From Fusarium oxysporum f. sp. lycopersici 4287 (lineage: Eukaryota; Ascomycota; Sordariomycetes; Hypocreales; Nectriaceae): a DNA stretch of 64,000 bases. A program made the position numbers and the translations under genes. A model generated the notes under the pieces. That model saw only the letters and a list, made by a program, of their open reading frames with translations, was not told the origin of the DNA and made no database searches. The stretch lies in the NCBI RefSeq assembly GCF_000149955.1, contig NC_030996.1, forward strand, positions 2,209,301-2,273,300, in the 5' to 3' direction. Positions within the stretch are counted from its first letter, which is position 1. Every line of letters begins with the position of its first letter. This document shows positions 21,934-32,107 of this stretch, one piece after another.

Positions 21934-22764
21934 TTAACCAAGGGCAGGCATAACAAGCTTATTACCGCCATTAGCACTTACAGCAGCACCATTAACCCAA
22001 CGACCCTCTTCACTTGCGAGGAAGCTCACGACATAGGCGATATCGTCAGGAACACCAATTCTCTCTCCCGCGGTTGTGTCTCGGATCTGCCCATCGAGAA
22101 AGCCTGGTGGCATCATGTGTTGGCTGGCTTTGATCGAGTCTGTGGCTGTTAGGCCCACAATGACACTGTTGAACGTTGCTTTCTTCAACTTGGAGAAGTT
22201 TTCGGCAAAGGCTCGGGTGTAGCTCTGGAGAGCGGTTTTGCTAGCTCCATAGGCGACAGTCGGATCGCTATTGGCTTGGTAGGCTAGAACGCTTGAGATG
22301 TTTATCACTCGGCCTCCGTAGTCGGGAAGATGAGGTAGCAGGGCCGTTGTGATTGAAACCGGAGCGTAAACGTTTGCCTGCATTATCTCGAGAAACACGT
22401 CCAAGGTTGTGTCTTTAATCGGTAATGCCTTGGCAGGGTCAGCCAAGACGGCATTGTTAACGAGGATATCGACAACTGTAGTGTCTAGTCTTTTGACGAC
22501 CTCAGCAATGGTTTTCGGTCCGAACTGAGGATCAAGCGCGTCTGCTTTGATGGCGATTGCTTGCTCCACGCCGAGTTCCTGGCATCTCTTTAGAGTTTCC
22601 TCTGCAGCCTCGATGTTGCTTGCATATGTGATTGCCAGTTTGGTAAGGCCCTTACGTGCCAAGTGAATGGAAATAGCTTGCCCAATACCGCGAGAGCCTC
22701 CTGTCACAATGGCAGTCTTGCCATTCAATGACCAAGGTGCATCAGGCGAAGGGGGTGCGGACAT
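21934..22764 (-). CDS. Classical short-chain dehydrogenase/reductase
   Basis: This is a single-exon gene of 276 aa from the ATG at 22764 (complement). The Rossmann motif TGGSRGIG is at residues 21-28, and NNAVL (the NNAG equivalent), NISSV with the catalytic Ser, and YGASK with the catalytic Tyr/Lys follow in the expected order. The dinucleotide loop and length are those of classical FabG-like SDRs, and NADP use is likely but not proven. The ketone or alcohol substrate cannot be told. It converges on the oxidoreductase pseudogene and runs in the same direction as the DUF3500 gene upstream. Confidence 0.9.
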   Translation of the reverse strand: MSAPPSPDAPWSLNGKTAIVTGGSRGIGQAISIHLARKGLTKLAITYASNIEAAEETLKRCQELGVEQAIAIKADALDPQFGPKTIAEVVKRLDTTVVDILVNNAVLADPAKALPIKDTTLDVFLEIMQANVYAPVSITTALLPHLPDYGGRVINISSVLAYQANSDPTVAYGASKTALQSYTRAFAENFSKLKKATFNSVIVGLTATDSIKASQHMMPPGFLDGQIRDTTAGERIGVPDDIAYVVSFLASEEGRWVNGAAVSANGGNKLVMPALG

Positions 22765-23201
22765 TTTGTTCTTTGAAAACTTTGTGAGGTGGTTTTGATT
22801 TAGGAAGAAAAGGTTGATTTGCTTGCTTGATCATTTCTTAGGTTCACACTGATGTCTAGTATTTGTACTCCTCTTGAATCAATATCTACTGGCATGATGT
22901 GATCGGATTTAATGCAAGTTGGATGCCGAAAGCTAGGACGCCAAAAGTCCGCTCACTAAAGGAAAGGATGAGCTTCGAGTAAAGCGGAGTTGTACTACTG
23001 AAAAATGGTAACAGTTTAATTGTGGAGACTTGAGAGAATAGAAAACTTTATTTAGGAAGTATTGATATACCGTATAGAATACGAGCGGAGATTGAAGCAT
23101 TGACTATAAGTGGAGTTCGACTTCAAGACACCTTAACTCCGTAATTTCCTCCCAGATCTGCAGGAACAACTGTTCACAGCAGTGAATCTGTAGTATAGTG
23201 G
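22765..23201. other. Intergenic region, SDR promoter
   Basis: This 437-bp stretch is moderately AT-rich and holds the SDR promoter and the 3' end of the DUF3500 gene. No gene is seen. Confidence 0.4.
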
Positions 23202-24461
23202 CTACACTCTATTCTTCCGCTCCTGGTGTTGTCTCAAAAGTTGCTTCCCATAATCATTACCATTTGGGGTTCTGACCAGAGTGTGAATGTGAAAGGGAAG
23301 AGGCTCCTTATTGTTGAGAAAGACGCCCGAATGATGATCGAACTCAACCATGATGACCGGAGAATGCACTTTGTAGTAAAAGGCATCTCTGTCTCCAAAT
23401 CCGCCAATCCAGCAGAACCACGTGTCATCCCAGTGGCTAGCAATTTGTTCAAGGTGGGAGGCTAGTGCTTTCTCCGGGAGGTAGTTCAAACTTAGTTTGA
23501 CCAATTTGCGGACCGCGTTCTGTTGAGGCTCGGAGAATGTTGTTACCCTGACACCCTCGTATGGGACTATGCGGTTGTCCTGAAAAGCACCTCCGAGATG
23601 TCGCTGATCTGCTCGATGCCATCGTCCTGGAGGGTACTCGTCGCCACTCAGCTTCTTGTAGATCTGAACGTCTTTCTGAACCTCGGGATTAAGCGACTGC
23701 ATAAGGCTGAGGGCAGTCTGTTCTTGATCAACGAAGAGCTCAAGACCCTCATGAGGACCTGCATCAATGATATTAGGCTCAGCACCCATAAAGACAGGCG
23801 ACACCACCATCTGCGTTCCGACCATGAAGCAATTCATGCAGAGGTGGTGGCCGAATATCTGCCAGCCCCATGGCTCTTCTGGAGATGGTGTGCCGAAGAT
23901 GACAAAGTTGTACGAGTTCTCGTTTAGAACTTTAGTGCCGTTGACTACCTCGCCGAGGAATTGGTTGACTTTCATACAACCATGAGCCTTTTCATATCCC
24001 TCGGCTGATAGACTCGCTTGCATAAGAACATGTAAAGCTGCGACAAGATCCTTGGAGGCTTCTTCCAGTCGCACACCATGCTTGAAGACATAAATCTCAG
24101 GGTTCATCCAAAAGCGCCATTCTGGTGCATCAACCGGTCTGAGAAGTTTCTCTCTCTCCTCTTCTGATGCAGCATTGATGGCGTTCTGGGCAGCCTTGAC
24201 AGCATGTGTTGGAGCTCCGAAATTCTCATTTTTGTCTGCCAGACGGAACAGGTTGGGGATCACCTTTCCATCTGTCGTGATTCCCTTATAAGGCTGGTCG
24301 TAGCGTTCTTTCCAAGCCTTCATCCACCCGATCATGAATGGCTCAGAGCATCGATGGTCAGCCCACTGGTAAGTGTCAGACTCTGCCAATTGTATGCTTC
24401 TTGGGGCATCCGCAGGCGGGATGTAATCACGAAATCCCGCAGGAGAGCGAGTTTGTGTCAT
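23202..24461 (-). CDS. DUF3500 family protein
   Basis: This is a single-exon gene of 419 aa from the ATG at 24461 (complement). The DUF3500 pattern is clear: FRLADKNENFGAPT, a central HHLCMNCFMVGTQMVVSPVF block that is part of the family core, EQIASHWDDTWFCWIGGF, and the C-terminal FDHHSGVFLNN with HIHTLVRTPNGNDYG. The function of the family is unknown. The conserved His/Asp-rich C-terminus (EFDHH and HIH) could bind a metal or carry catalysis, which is inference. No signal peptide is visible. A copy of the CCGAAATCCCG element lies about 475 bp upstream. Confidence 0.85.
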   Translation of the reverse strand: MTQTRSPAGFRDYIPPADAPRSIQLAESDTYQWADHRCSEPFMIGWMKAWKERYDQPYKGITTDGKVIPNLFRLADKNENFGAPTHAVKAAQNAINAASEEEREKLLRPVDAPEWRFWMNPEIYVFKHGVRLEEASKDLVAALHVLMQASLSAEGYEKAHGCMKVNQFLGEVVNGTKVLNENSYNFVIFGTPSPEEPWGWQIFGHHLCMNCFMVGTQMVVSPVFMGAEPNIIDAGPHEGLELFVDQEQTALSLMQSLNPEVQKDVQIYKKLSGDEYPPGRWHRADQRHLGGAFQDNRIVPYEGVRVTTFSEPQQNAVRKLVKLSLNYLPEKALASHLEQIASHWDDTWFCWIGGFGDRDAFYYKVHSPVIMVEFDHHSGVFLNNKEPLPFHIHTLVRTPNGNDYGKQLLRQHQERKNRV

Positions 24462-25125
24462 GTTTCTGGCGCCGACACGACAGTCAATGTGAGAGATGTC
24501 TGTGGCGATTATGATAACGAATAGGTCTCACTAATGTATGTGCATGCGTATAACCCAGATAGGTACTGAAAGGATAAGTAAGATGAACTAATCGTGACTC
24601 TTATTGTGGACTTCGCATATAAAACAGGCTCATTATGAGCTCGTCAGGAGCTCTCATTCACTACAAGACCAACGTCTGCCGATTTCTGATCAGCTCATAA
24701 TTCTGAGCCCTCGGCAGCGGCCGGAAGACTTCTGGAACAGGCGCTGCTGTCCAGGATTGAGAAGTCGAAAAGCTCTCGCGGACGTGTCGCGTTCTTTTCC
24801 GTTCCGAGGTCATCACCACCACCGAGTTCCATCTTGGGTGATGACGCATGAGCGAATAGGCGATTGTCCCCACGCACCATCTGAGACGCGCGGTCGGTAG
24901 CGCGTTATGGCTTAGGCGTGTCCACAACGCGCTGTTCCGAAATCCCGCCAATGCCCCCCGCAGCCACGGAAGCGAAGGGAGACGGGTCAACGTACTGACT
25001 CGGTCCAGAGCCATGCCAGCTCAGCAGTGATGCAAATTAAGTCCTTTGGCGTATTTTGTAGAAGTCTCAGATGCAGGTAAACAAGTACAATGGTCGCATC
25101 AGGTTCAACGGTTGATGGAGGCAAA
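24462..25125. other. Intergenic region interrupted by the retrotransposon
   Basis: This is the promoter side of the DUF3500 gene up to the target-site duplication of the copia element. The stretch at 24700-25020 is GC-rich with several long but featureless minus-strand frames. It also contains the CCGAAATCCCG element listed separately. Confidence 0.4.
24937..24947 (+). promoter_or_regulatory. CCGAAATCCCG element (CGG-N5-CGG class), copy 1
   Basis: This is an exact CCGAAATCCCG match, preceded by T, and is one of five copies of CCGAAAT[A/C]CCG in the window. It lies about 475 bp upstream of the DUF3500 start and 185 bp left of the retrotransposon. On the other strand it reads CGG-N5-CGG, a direct repeat of the half site used by Zn2Cys6 regulators. 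Confidence 0.45.
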
Positions 25126-25130
25126 GATTG

Positions 25131-25282
25131 TGTTGAACAGGTGCTGGGGCCTCACGTGCAAGCAGGGATACATTAAGATTACAGCCGAAATGGTAAAACC
25201 TCTAAGGGGTAGATTTCAACAGAACACAACATGAATACACACCAATTCACATCAATGAACCGAATACACGTAATGTCTAACA
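25131..25282 (+). repeat. 5' LTR of copia element
   Basis: This is a 152-bp terminal repeat starting TGTTGAACAG and ending TAATGTCTAACA. By eye it is identical to the copy at 30528-30679. Confidence 0.95.
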
Positions 25283-25354
25283 ATTAAGAGTCTCAATTGC
25301 ATCTCAGCGACCCGCGCACCCAAATGCATACGACTTTCGGTTCATTCTATCACC

Positions 25355-26596
25355 ATGTCGGCCAAACACGCCGAGAGGACCATTAGCTACGCGTCTCCGG
25401 AGGATTGGGACTCCTGGTCCAACGAATTCAAGAAACTGGCGCACGCCTACGACCTGTGGCAGTATATTGATCCAACCGATCGTATCCGATGGCCTCAGCG
25501 ACCAGAACTTCCAGAAATCCGAGACTACCCCAGACAAGCAGATCCGGACGATCCCGATAGTGGCACAATGACGCCCAGCTCAGATTACGTACCGCCCCGG
25601 CGAATCGGAGAGTTGACGTCTGAAGGAAGAGCGGAATACGAGCATGATATCAGGATCTACTCTCTGAAAGAAACGGCGTATAGAGAGACGAAGAAACAGG
25701 AGCAGAAGCTGGTCGAGTTTGTCCTCAAGACGGTCTCGGCCACGTATCAGAAAACATCCTGCGTCACGGGAGACCGATTAGACAAGTGGTATCAGGAGCT
25801 ACGAAGATCTGGAGTGGTATACAACGAACGCCTTCGACCCGAAGCGCGCGACAAGTACCACAAAGCCGTACATACAGCCCCGAAGATCAACAAACTCAAC
25901 GAGTGGGTCACGGAGTGGGAGACGACCATGGCCGAAGCGATCAGCAAGAAAGTCCCCGATGCCCTCGACGCGCAATGCTGGGCGGAAGACCTGAACCGAG
26001 CAATGTATCACGTCCTCCCCAGCTGGGCATCTACTTTCCGACAACACCGACGCCCTCAAATCCTCAACAATTCCCTCAACTATCGAGAGGTCGCTGCCGA
26101 CATTCGATACGAAGCCAAAATGGCCAACGCTAGCGGAAGGCCGTCAGGAATCAAGAGAGGCGCATTCGCAGCCACATACGGCGCTGCATCCAGGAACGAC
26201 AGACCTGAAATCACAGACCGCGATAATGACACTATTGAAGTCCAAGGAGACGCCTCAGATTGGGCGACGGACGAAACATCCTATGCACATCGAGATACGC
26301 GAGGCCAAGGCCGTGGGCGTAGAGCACGAGGCGGCGGAAGAGGAGTATCAACAAAACGAAAACGAGCAGAGACGACCGTCAATCCGAACCCGGACGGCCC
26401 TACTTGTCGAGGATGTTTGGGTTTCCATGACTGGAGAGGCTGCTGGTACTTATTCCCAGCCCAGAAAGCCGAAGGATGGGAGCCCAACCAAGCGATACAA
26501 CGATTAATAAACGACCGTCTCAAGAACGATACTGGTTTGGTGGAGGAAGTCAAACGATTGTCCAAAAGTAGAGACAGAACCACTCAGGACGAGTGA
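25355..26596 (+). CDS. Copia gag-like protein
   Basis: The ATG at 25355 lies 72 nt after the 5' LTR and encodes 413 aa ending at a TGA (26594-26596). The N-terminal two thirds are helical, as in capsid proteins, and begin with the copia-type YASPEDWDSWSNEF segment. An arginine/glycine-rich stretch (GRGRRARGGGRG) is followed by a CRGCLGFHDWRGC zinc knuckle (CX2CX3HX4C) for RNA packaging. The stop is in the same frame as pol and only 12 nt precede the pol ATG, so Gag-Pol may be made by UGA readthrough. Confidence 0.88.
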   Translation: MSAKHAERTISYASPEDWDSWSNEFKKLAHAYDLWQYIDPTDRIRWPQRPELPEIRDYPRQADPDDPDSGTMTPSSDYVPPRRIGELTSEGRAEYEHDIRIYSLKETAYRETKKQEQKLVEFVLKTVSATYQKTSCVTGDRLDKWYQELRRSGVVYNERLRPEARDKYHKAVHTAPKINKLNEWVTEWETTMAEAISKKVPDALDAQCWAEDLNRAMYHVLPSWASTFRQHRRPQILNNSLNYREVAADIRYEAKMANASGRPSGIKRGAFAATYGAASRNDRPEITDRDNDTIEVQGDASDWATDETSYAHRDTRGQGRGRRARGGGRGVSTKRKRAETTVNPNPDGPTCRGCLGFHDWRGCWYLFPAQKAEGWEPNQAIQRLINDRLKNDTGLVEEVKRLSKSRDRTTQDE

Positions 26597-26608
26597 CTTG
26601 GGCGGGGT

Positions 26609-29600
26609 ATGGCACACGTCAAGGCAAGCTACCTAGTGATGCACAACTTTATCGCAGCCTTCAACTGTGCCCCCTACCCTCTCAGACATTCTGCCATCCT
26701 TGACTCTGGATCGACAATCCATATCTTCAATGAAGTATGCAGGTTCCTCAACTACCGACCGGCGCCGTCTGGAGACTTCGTCTACGCAGGGGAGTCACCA
26801 GTGGCCATTCACGGGTACGGGAACGTGGATATTCGCGTTCGAGGACCTCAAGGACCCTCTCTTCTCAGATTGCGAGATGTAGCTCATTGCATAAACTTTG
26901 CGTGCAATATTGTGTCATACCGCCAGTTGCGGAAAAAGGGCTACTACTGGGATACCAAAGGGAACAGCAACCAAATCCGCAGGAAAGATGATTCAATCCT
27001 CTGCACATTGACGGATCATTTCGACCAGTACGTACTGGAGTATATCGACAAATCAACAACGGCAGCGGCATTCCTAGCCAAACGGAAACAGTATGATTCG
27101 TGGACTAAACGCCCTCCTCGCAGTGGAGACGAAACCTTTTGGCACCTTCGACTTGGACACCCAGGGCCTGAAGCACTCAAGCACCTCGTGGGCCAATCTC
27201 GGGGGGTGAAGATCAGAGGGATCTCCACGGTTGAGTGTGATGCTTGTGGAATGGCGAAGGTGAAGCGCCAAGTCCGTCGACAAAGACGAGTTCCACCCGA
27301 GAAGGCTGGAATCCGACTCACTATTGATTTCCACGACATGAGTGGGGATCCAGGCTACACTTCAGCTATGCTGGTTACCGACCGTTACTCTGGCTATATC
27401 TGGGACTATTATCTTCCCGATCGAACTGCACCAACGCTTATCGGTGCACTTGAGCATCTACTTAGAACACTAGAGCGACAACTCCAGTGTAGACCCGAAG
27501 TCATCGAGTGTGATAACGAGATCCCGGATAGTCACCAGGTAAGTGACTTCCTCAGTATCAAAAACGGGATGCGCCTAGAGCCCTCCGCGCCATATGCCCA
27601 AAGTCAAAATGGCGGCGCAGAGCGCTCGGGGGGTGTGATCAAGGAGAAAGCTCGCGCGATGAGAATCGGAGCAAAGCTGCCTTCGTTCCTTTGGGTTGAG
27701 ATCTGGCGTGCTGCCGTATACCTATACAATAGGACACCCAAGTATATCTACAATTGGAAGACGCCATATGAGCGTTTCTACACTTACTTTGCCTTTAGGG
27801 ACGGCGTGGTTGTCACGGAGCGTAAGCCCGATCAAACACACCTACGCGTGTATGGCTGTAAAGCCTTTGCGATGACGACCGATGCTTTGAAAAAGAAGAA
27901 TCGGCGACAACGACTCAATCCCCGAGGGTGGATAGGATACCTGGTCGGGTATAACTCGACAAACATCTACAGGGTCTGGAATCCGTTGACCAACAAGGTC
28001 ATCTCCACTAGAGACGTGATCTTCAACGAGAAGGAGACGTTCTCTGGGGATGTGCAACACCTCAAGGATGATTTAAAAGAACTAAACGAAGAAGAACTTA
28101 TTCAGCATCTCACTGATGCTGAGGTCCCACAGGGATCTAGCATAAATCTGGATGCTTCTACCCAAGAAGAAGACGAGGAATTAAGCGCCTTGCCTGAAGG
28201 ACTAGCGTTTGAGCGGGAGGCTGCAAGTTATCCACATAGAGGGTTTGAACGTGATCCCACGATTACGCAGGGTGAGACTGGCAGGACACTAGTCGTAGGA
28301 GATCGCAATCGAGAAGAGCCTGACGGGACTGATCACCCCTACACGACCGCTCGATTCACTCCCTACCTGACCCCGGAGACTTGCCCTCTACGGCCTGCTG
28401 CCCTTCTGGTCGCTACTATCAGAGAACCTCCCGTGAGGAAGGAGGGGGAAAACCCCCCTCAGTTACGAGCTGCGAAGATGGTGCATGTCCCACCTAGCGC
28501 TGGCACTTCCCCGGGACGAGACGGCGCAAATGGAGCCCCTCGTGTCATTTCAACTCCGAGCAGTTACTGGGAGGCCGCATTTAATGCCGGTCGACTCGCA
28601 TCTGTGAAAGGGACCTGGAATGGCAAGGTGGTGAGTAAGCGGAAGCTCGAGAAGCAGGCGAGCTCGGCCAGCTGCCACCCTGATAGCGGAGAACCTCAGT
28701 TTACGGGAAGTCGAGGGGAATCTACTAAGCTGATGGATTCTCCCAATCGCAAAACACAATCTGCAAAGCTGACAGATTTAGGTGACGGCCAACGCCGAAT
28801 ACACCGACGAGACATGCCAATATTGCCAAAAAGGCATAAAGACCTCAAGAACCATCCACTAGGTGACCTATTCCGCGAGGCAGAAAAGACTCATCTTGAA
28901 AGCCATAAAGAAATGCGCTCCTGGCGTGAGGTTCAGAGAGAAGAAGCCGCAGGCAAGGAACTCCTGGACTGCATGTGGGTTTATGTGTACAAGTTCGACA
29001 AGCACGGATGGTTCACCAAGTGCAAGGCCCGGCTCGTTGTACGAGGCGATCAACAGGTCAAGTCGACACACGAGGATACCTATGCATCCACACTTGCCGG
29101 CAGATCTTTCCGAACACTCATGGCTATAGCTGCTCGCTTTGATTTAGAACTTCTCCAGTATGATGTCGTCAACGCCTTTGTCAATGCTGAACTGAAGCAG
29201 GACGTCTACATGCGGATGCCCGGAGGCTACCGAAAGCCTGGCCTGGTTCTCAAACTTCAGAAAGCACTATACGGCTTGCGCCAGTCACCACTACTTTGGC
29301 AAAAAGAACTAACCACCACCCTTACGAACATTGGGTTCAAGTCTGTACCTCATGAGCCATGCTGTCTCTCGAAAGGAGGAATATTGATATTCTTCTATGT
29401 GGACGACCTCATTGTTGCCTACGAGAAGACCAATCAAAAATCGGTCGAATGGACAATAGGCAAGCTTCGAGAAAAATACCAACTCTCTGGAGGAGATACG
29501 CTACAGTGGTTTCTTGGAATTGAGATTATTCGCGAACGAAACCAACGTCTGATTTGGCTGTCGCAATCGTCATTCGTGGATAAGATCACTAGTCATTTTA

Positions 29601-30448
29601 GGATTCAAGGGGGAAAGCCTTCCCTCACTCCAATGACCACGAAAGAACTTCTTCCGAACGAAGAGCGCGCATCAACAGCGTCAATACAGCAGTATCAACG
29701 CAAGACCGGATCAGTGCTCTACCTGGCAGTAATCACTCGACCCGATATTGCCTTTGCTGTTTCTCGACTTTGTCGATTCAACATGAACCCGAGCGACGAT
29801 CACCATGAGGCCTTGGACCACCTATTCCGGTATCTGCAAAACACCAGGGCACTCGCGCTACAACTCGGCGGAACAGACACGTTTGATGTGTACAGTGACG
29901 CTTCCTTTGCCGACAACACAATCGATCGGAAGAGCTCGCAAGCCTACGTGATGAAGCTATTTGGAGGGATTATTGGATGGCGCGCCAACAAGCAGGACAC
30001 CGTGACTACCTCTACAACAGAGGCGGAGTTGCTGGCACTTGCGCAGGCTGCGAAGGAGTCCATGTTCATCTCCAGATTAATCACCGAGCTCGGCGTAACT
30101 CTCGATAACTCAAGAATTACTATTCAGTGCGATAACGCGCAGACCATTCGGCTTATTAATGCCGACGTGGCGCTCCTGCAGACCAAACTTCGACACGTCG
30201 ACATCCATAACCACTGGCTACGCCAGGAAGCACTCGCTAACCGGATCTCGGTCCGGCATACTCCCACCACCGAGATGATTGCGGACGGCCTCACGAAGGC
30301 ATTACCCGCTCAGCAGTTCCAGAAGTTCGTCACACAGGTTGGCCTAGTGGATATCAAGGACAGGATTCAAGAGAGAAGGACCAAGGAACTCACTGCGGAT
30401 GACTTTGTCAGAACAGAGGAACATCTCGATGGAGGAAAAGCCGAATAA
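26609..30448 (+). CDS. Copia Pol polyprotein (PR-IN-RT-RH)
   Basis: The uninterrupted frame encodes 1279 aa in the same frame as gag. The aspartic protease motif AILDSGSTIHIF is at residues about 29-40. The integrase zinc region follows (HLRLGHPG and CDACGMAK, the HHCC pattern), then the catalytic core with TIDFHDM, IECDNEI and the NGGAERSGG segment. The reverse transcriptase has QYDVVNAFVNAEL, LYGLRQSPLLW and the catalytic FFYVDDL. RNase H has YSDASFADN, STTEAELLAL and QCDNAQTI. The domain order with integrase before RT defines copia. All catalytic motifs look intact, so the element could be active unless silenced. The ATG at 26609 is the first Met after the gag stop, but initiation there is uncertain. 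Confidence 0.93.
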   Translation: MAHVKASYLVMHNFIAAFNCAPYPLRHSAILDSGSTIHIFNEVCRFLNYRPAPSGDFVYAGESPVAIHGYGNVDIRVRGPQGPSLLRLRDVAHCINFACNIVSYRQLRKKGYYWDTKGNSNQIRRKDDSILCTLTDHFDQYVLEYIDKSTTAAAFLAKRKQYDSWTKRPPRSGDETFWHLRLGHPGPEALKHLVGQSRGVKIRGISTVECDACGMAKVKRQVRRQRRVPPEKAGIRLTIDFHDMSGDPGYTSAMLVTDRYSGYIWDYYLPDRTAPTLIGALEHLLRTLERQLQCRPEVIECDNEIPDSHQVSDFLSIKNGMRLEPSAPYAQSQNGGAERSGGVIKEKARAMRIGAKLPSFLWVEIWRAAVYLYNRTPKYIYNWKTPYERFYTYFAFRDGVVVTERKPDQTHLRVYGCKAFAMTTDALKKKNRRQRLNPRGWIGYLVGYNSTNIYRVWNPLTNKVISTRDVIFNEKETFSGDVQHLKDDLKELNEEELIQHLTDAEVPQGSSINLDASTQEEDEELSALPEGLAFEREAASYPHRGFERDPTITQGETGRTLVVGDRNREEPDGTDHPYTTARFTPYLTPETCPLRPAALLVATIREPPVRKEGENPPQLRAAKMVHVPPSAGTSPGRDGANGAPRVISTPSSYWEAAFNAGRLASVKGTWNGKVVSKRKLEKQASSASCHPDSGEPQFTGSRGESTKLMDSPNRKTQSAKLTDLGDGQRRIHRRDMPILPKRHKDLKNHPLGDLFREAEKTHLESHKEMRSWREVQREEAAGKELLDCMWVYVYKFDKHGWFTKCKARLVVRGDQQVKSTHEDTYASTLAGRSFRTLMAIAARFDLELLQYDVVNAFVNAELKQDVYMRMPGGYRKPGLVLKLQKALYGLRQSPLLWQKELTTTLTNIGFKSVPHEPCCLSKGGILIFFYVDDLIVAYEKTNQKSVEWTIGKLREKYQLSGGDTLQWFLGIEIIRERNQRLIWLSQSSFVDKITSHFRIQGGKPSLTPMTTKELLPNEERASTASIQQYQRKTGSVLYLAVITRPDIAFAVSRLCRFNMNPSDDHHEALDHLFRYLQNTRALALQLGGTDTFDVYSDASFADNTIDRKSSQAYVMKLFGGIIGWRANKQDTVTTSTTEAELLALAQAAKESMFISRLITELGVTLDNSRITIQCDNAQTIRLINADVALLQTKLRHVDIHNHWLRQEALANRISVRHTPTTEMIADGLTKALPAQQFQKFVTQVGLVDIKDRIQERRTKELTADDFVRTEEHLDGGKAE

Positions 30449-30527
30449 GGGATCGGAAGGATGGCCAACCTGACAATAGGAATACGGACTGCACAGACTG
30501 AACCACGATGGCCAGTCTGGGGGGGTG

Positions 30528-30679
30528 TGTTGAACAGGTGCTGGGGCCTCACGTGCAAGCAGGGATACATTAAGATTACAGCCGAAATGGTAAAACCTCT
30601 AAGGGGTAGATTTCAACAGAACACAACATGAATACACACCAATTCACATCAATGAACCGAATACACGTAATGTCTAACA
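30528..30679 (+). repeat. 3' LTR of copia element
   Basis: This is a 152-bp terminal repeat identical to the 5' LTR, preceded by a G-rich polypurine-like tract and followed by the GATTG target duplication. Confidence 0.95.
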
Positions 30680-30684
30680 GATTG

Positions 30685-32107
30685 CCGTTGTGGCGAGTGC
30701 TTAATGCCTGATGTCTGTTTCCCTTGTGTATACCCTGTACTTACCTTGAAGTCCTCTATTATTTAAATAAATAAAGGGATAAATAAGTATATATGATGAG
30801 TAATTTAGTAATTATTTAATTTAATTCAAGTTAATTACTTTTTATACTTTCCTTTTATAATATTATTATATTTATTCAATTTTTAAGTATTTTTCTCAAT
30901 ATCGATAGCCTTGATCAATTGATCCACTACTAAGGATAGCTAGAAGTGATTACACAGGTTTCTTGCCCTCGCAGTCCGGGACCTATATCAACACTATTCC
31001 CTTGTACGATGGGAAGAAGCGACTCTACTATCAGAATTGCCATTGGAAGGTCGATATAGTCAGTGGTGATACGCTCGCACCTTTCTCACCTCTCCACCCA
31101 AGTATCACCGAACCGCGCGCTCTTGAATTACGCTTCATATCATTGAAAACCACCATCACCAGGCTCACATATCGCTGCCTTGGCCTCTGAGGATTCCTGG
31201 CATACATCTTGACATGATCCAGATTTTCTTTGCCCGTTAGCCCAGAGTTGGTTGACTGGTAAAGGCCAACAGACGCGCATTACGTGTTTTTGTCCTTGAT
31301 ATCACATCGAGTGGTTCAATTGGGATACAAGGTGTTTGATCTACGAATTGTATGACCGACGAAAGACATAATTGAATCTGGCGCTCCTCACAATCAATAT
31401 TAAGCAGGACAAATGCCACTCTAGAGTTCCGAAGGTCTTCGGTCCTGGTGAGGTTCCTTCGTACTTACCAGGCCTCACAACTTGAGCAGCCCAAAGGTGC
31501 CTGTGTAGCTTCAAACTACTGAAAGACCTTCTGAGGGCGAAGCTGCATCATCGATGAGAGACAGTTTATTTTTCGTAGCCCCCGATTCAAGATGATTGAG
31601 CTGCGGAAGCGCTTGCTGTCTAAAAGGTTAAACCTCAGGCAGTACCCCCAAGGGGGAAGGCAACTTTAGGCCTATCATCTTATAAATCAACTCAAAGAAA
31701 CCTTTAATCTCTGAGAAAGTAGAACCTAAGAATTGATGCCTTGTCTAGAGAAACTCGAATTATTTAAGGTTTTGCCTTTTTGTTATTTATATCCTACCCT
31801 AATTACTTTACCTTTTGTTTTCTGTCGCCCGTGACGTTATCCCCTACTTTTCGATTTAACTCTTCCTGCTATCACCATGCCGTCTTACACGACCGCAGCA
31901 TTAAAAGACATCAGATTCTGAGACAGCAACGGTTGTCTGACTGGCAGAGGTATAAGGAGTCTTCTTATTACCTTAATGCATTATTAAGAATTAAAGATAT
32001 GAATAAAATAAAAAATAAAATATAATATAAGCGGCTTTCTTTGAATATAACTATAGAAAATATATAATAGAAATAAAATACAAGGCAGGATTGATAATAT
32101 AAATATC
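30685..32107. other. Intergenic region with AT-rich islands
   Basis: There are two strongly AT-rich stretches (about 30750-30905 and 31960-32110), with intermediate sequence between. A 75-codon frame at 30963-31190 and others are unsupported by homology or splice structure. The AT-rich blocks may be RIP-degraded repeat remnants, but no source element is recognisable. Confidence 0.45.

Larger units (their letters stand above)
25126..30684 (+). mobile_element. Complete Ty1/copia LTR retrotransposon with 5-bp TSD
   Basis: The element spans 25131-30679 and is flanked by the perfect target-site duplication GATTG (25126-25130 and 30680-30684). It has identical 152-bp LTRs bounded by TG...CA, a gag-like frame and a 1279-codon pol frame with no internal stop. 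The pol order is protease, integrase, reverse transcriptase, RNase H, which defines the Ty1/copia class. A G-rich tract ending just before the 3' LTR (about 30519-30527) is the likely polypurine tract. The primer-binding site after the 5' LTR (from 25283) did not match any tRNA 3' end I could recall. Identical LTRs imply recent insertion, and the copy may be autonomous. Confidence 0.95.

Noticed and set aside
24661..25014. 117-codon minus frame upstream of DUF3500
   Set aside because: It starts from GC-rich DNA with Arg/Pro/Leu-biased residues and overlaps several shadow frames. No homology pattern is seen.
25283..25310. Primer-binding site of the copia element
   Set aside because: The sequence after the 5' LTR (ATTAAGAGTCTC...) could not be matched to a tRNA 3' end or initiator-Met half molecule with confidence, so it is not annotated.
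30963..31190. 75-codon frame right of the retrotransposon
   Set aside because: It could be a relic coding fragment, but no domain is recognisable and it does not continue under any splice model.
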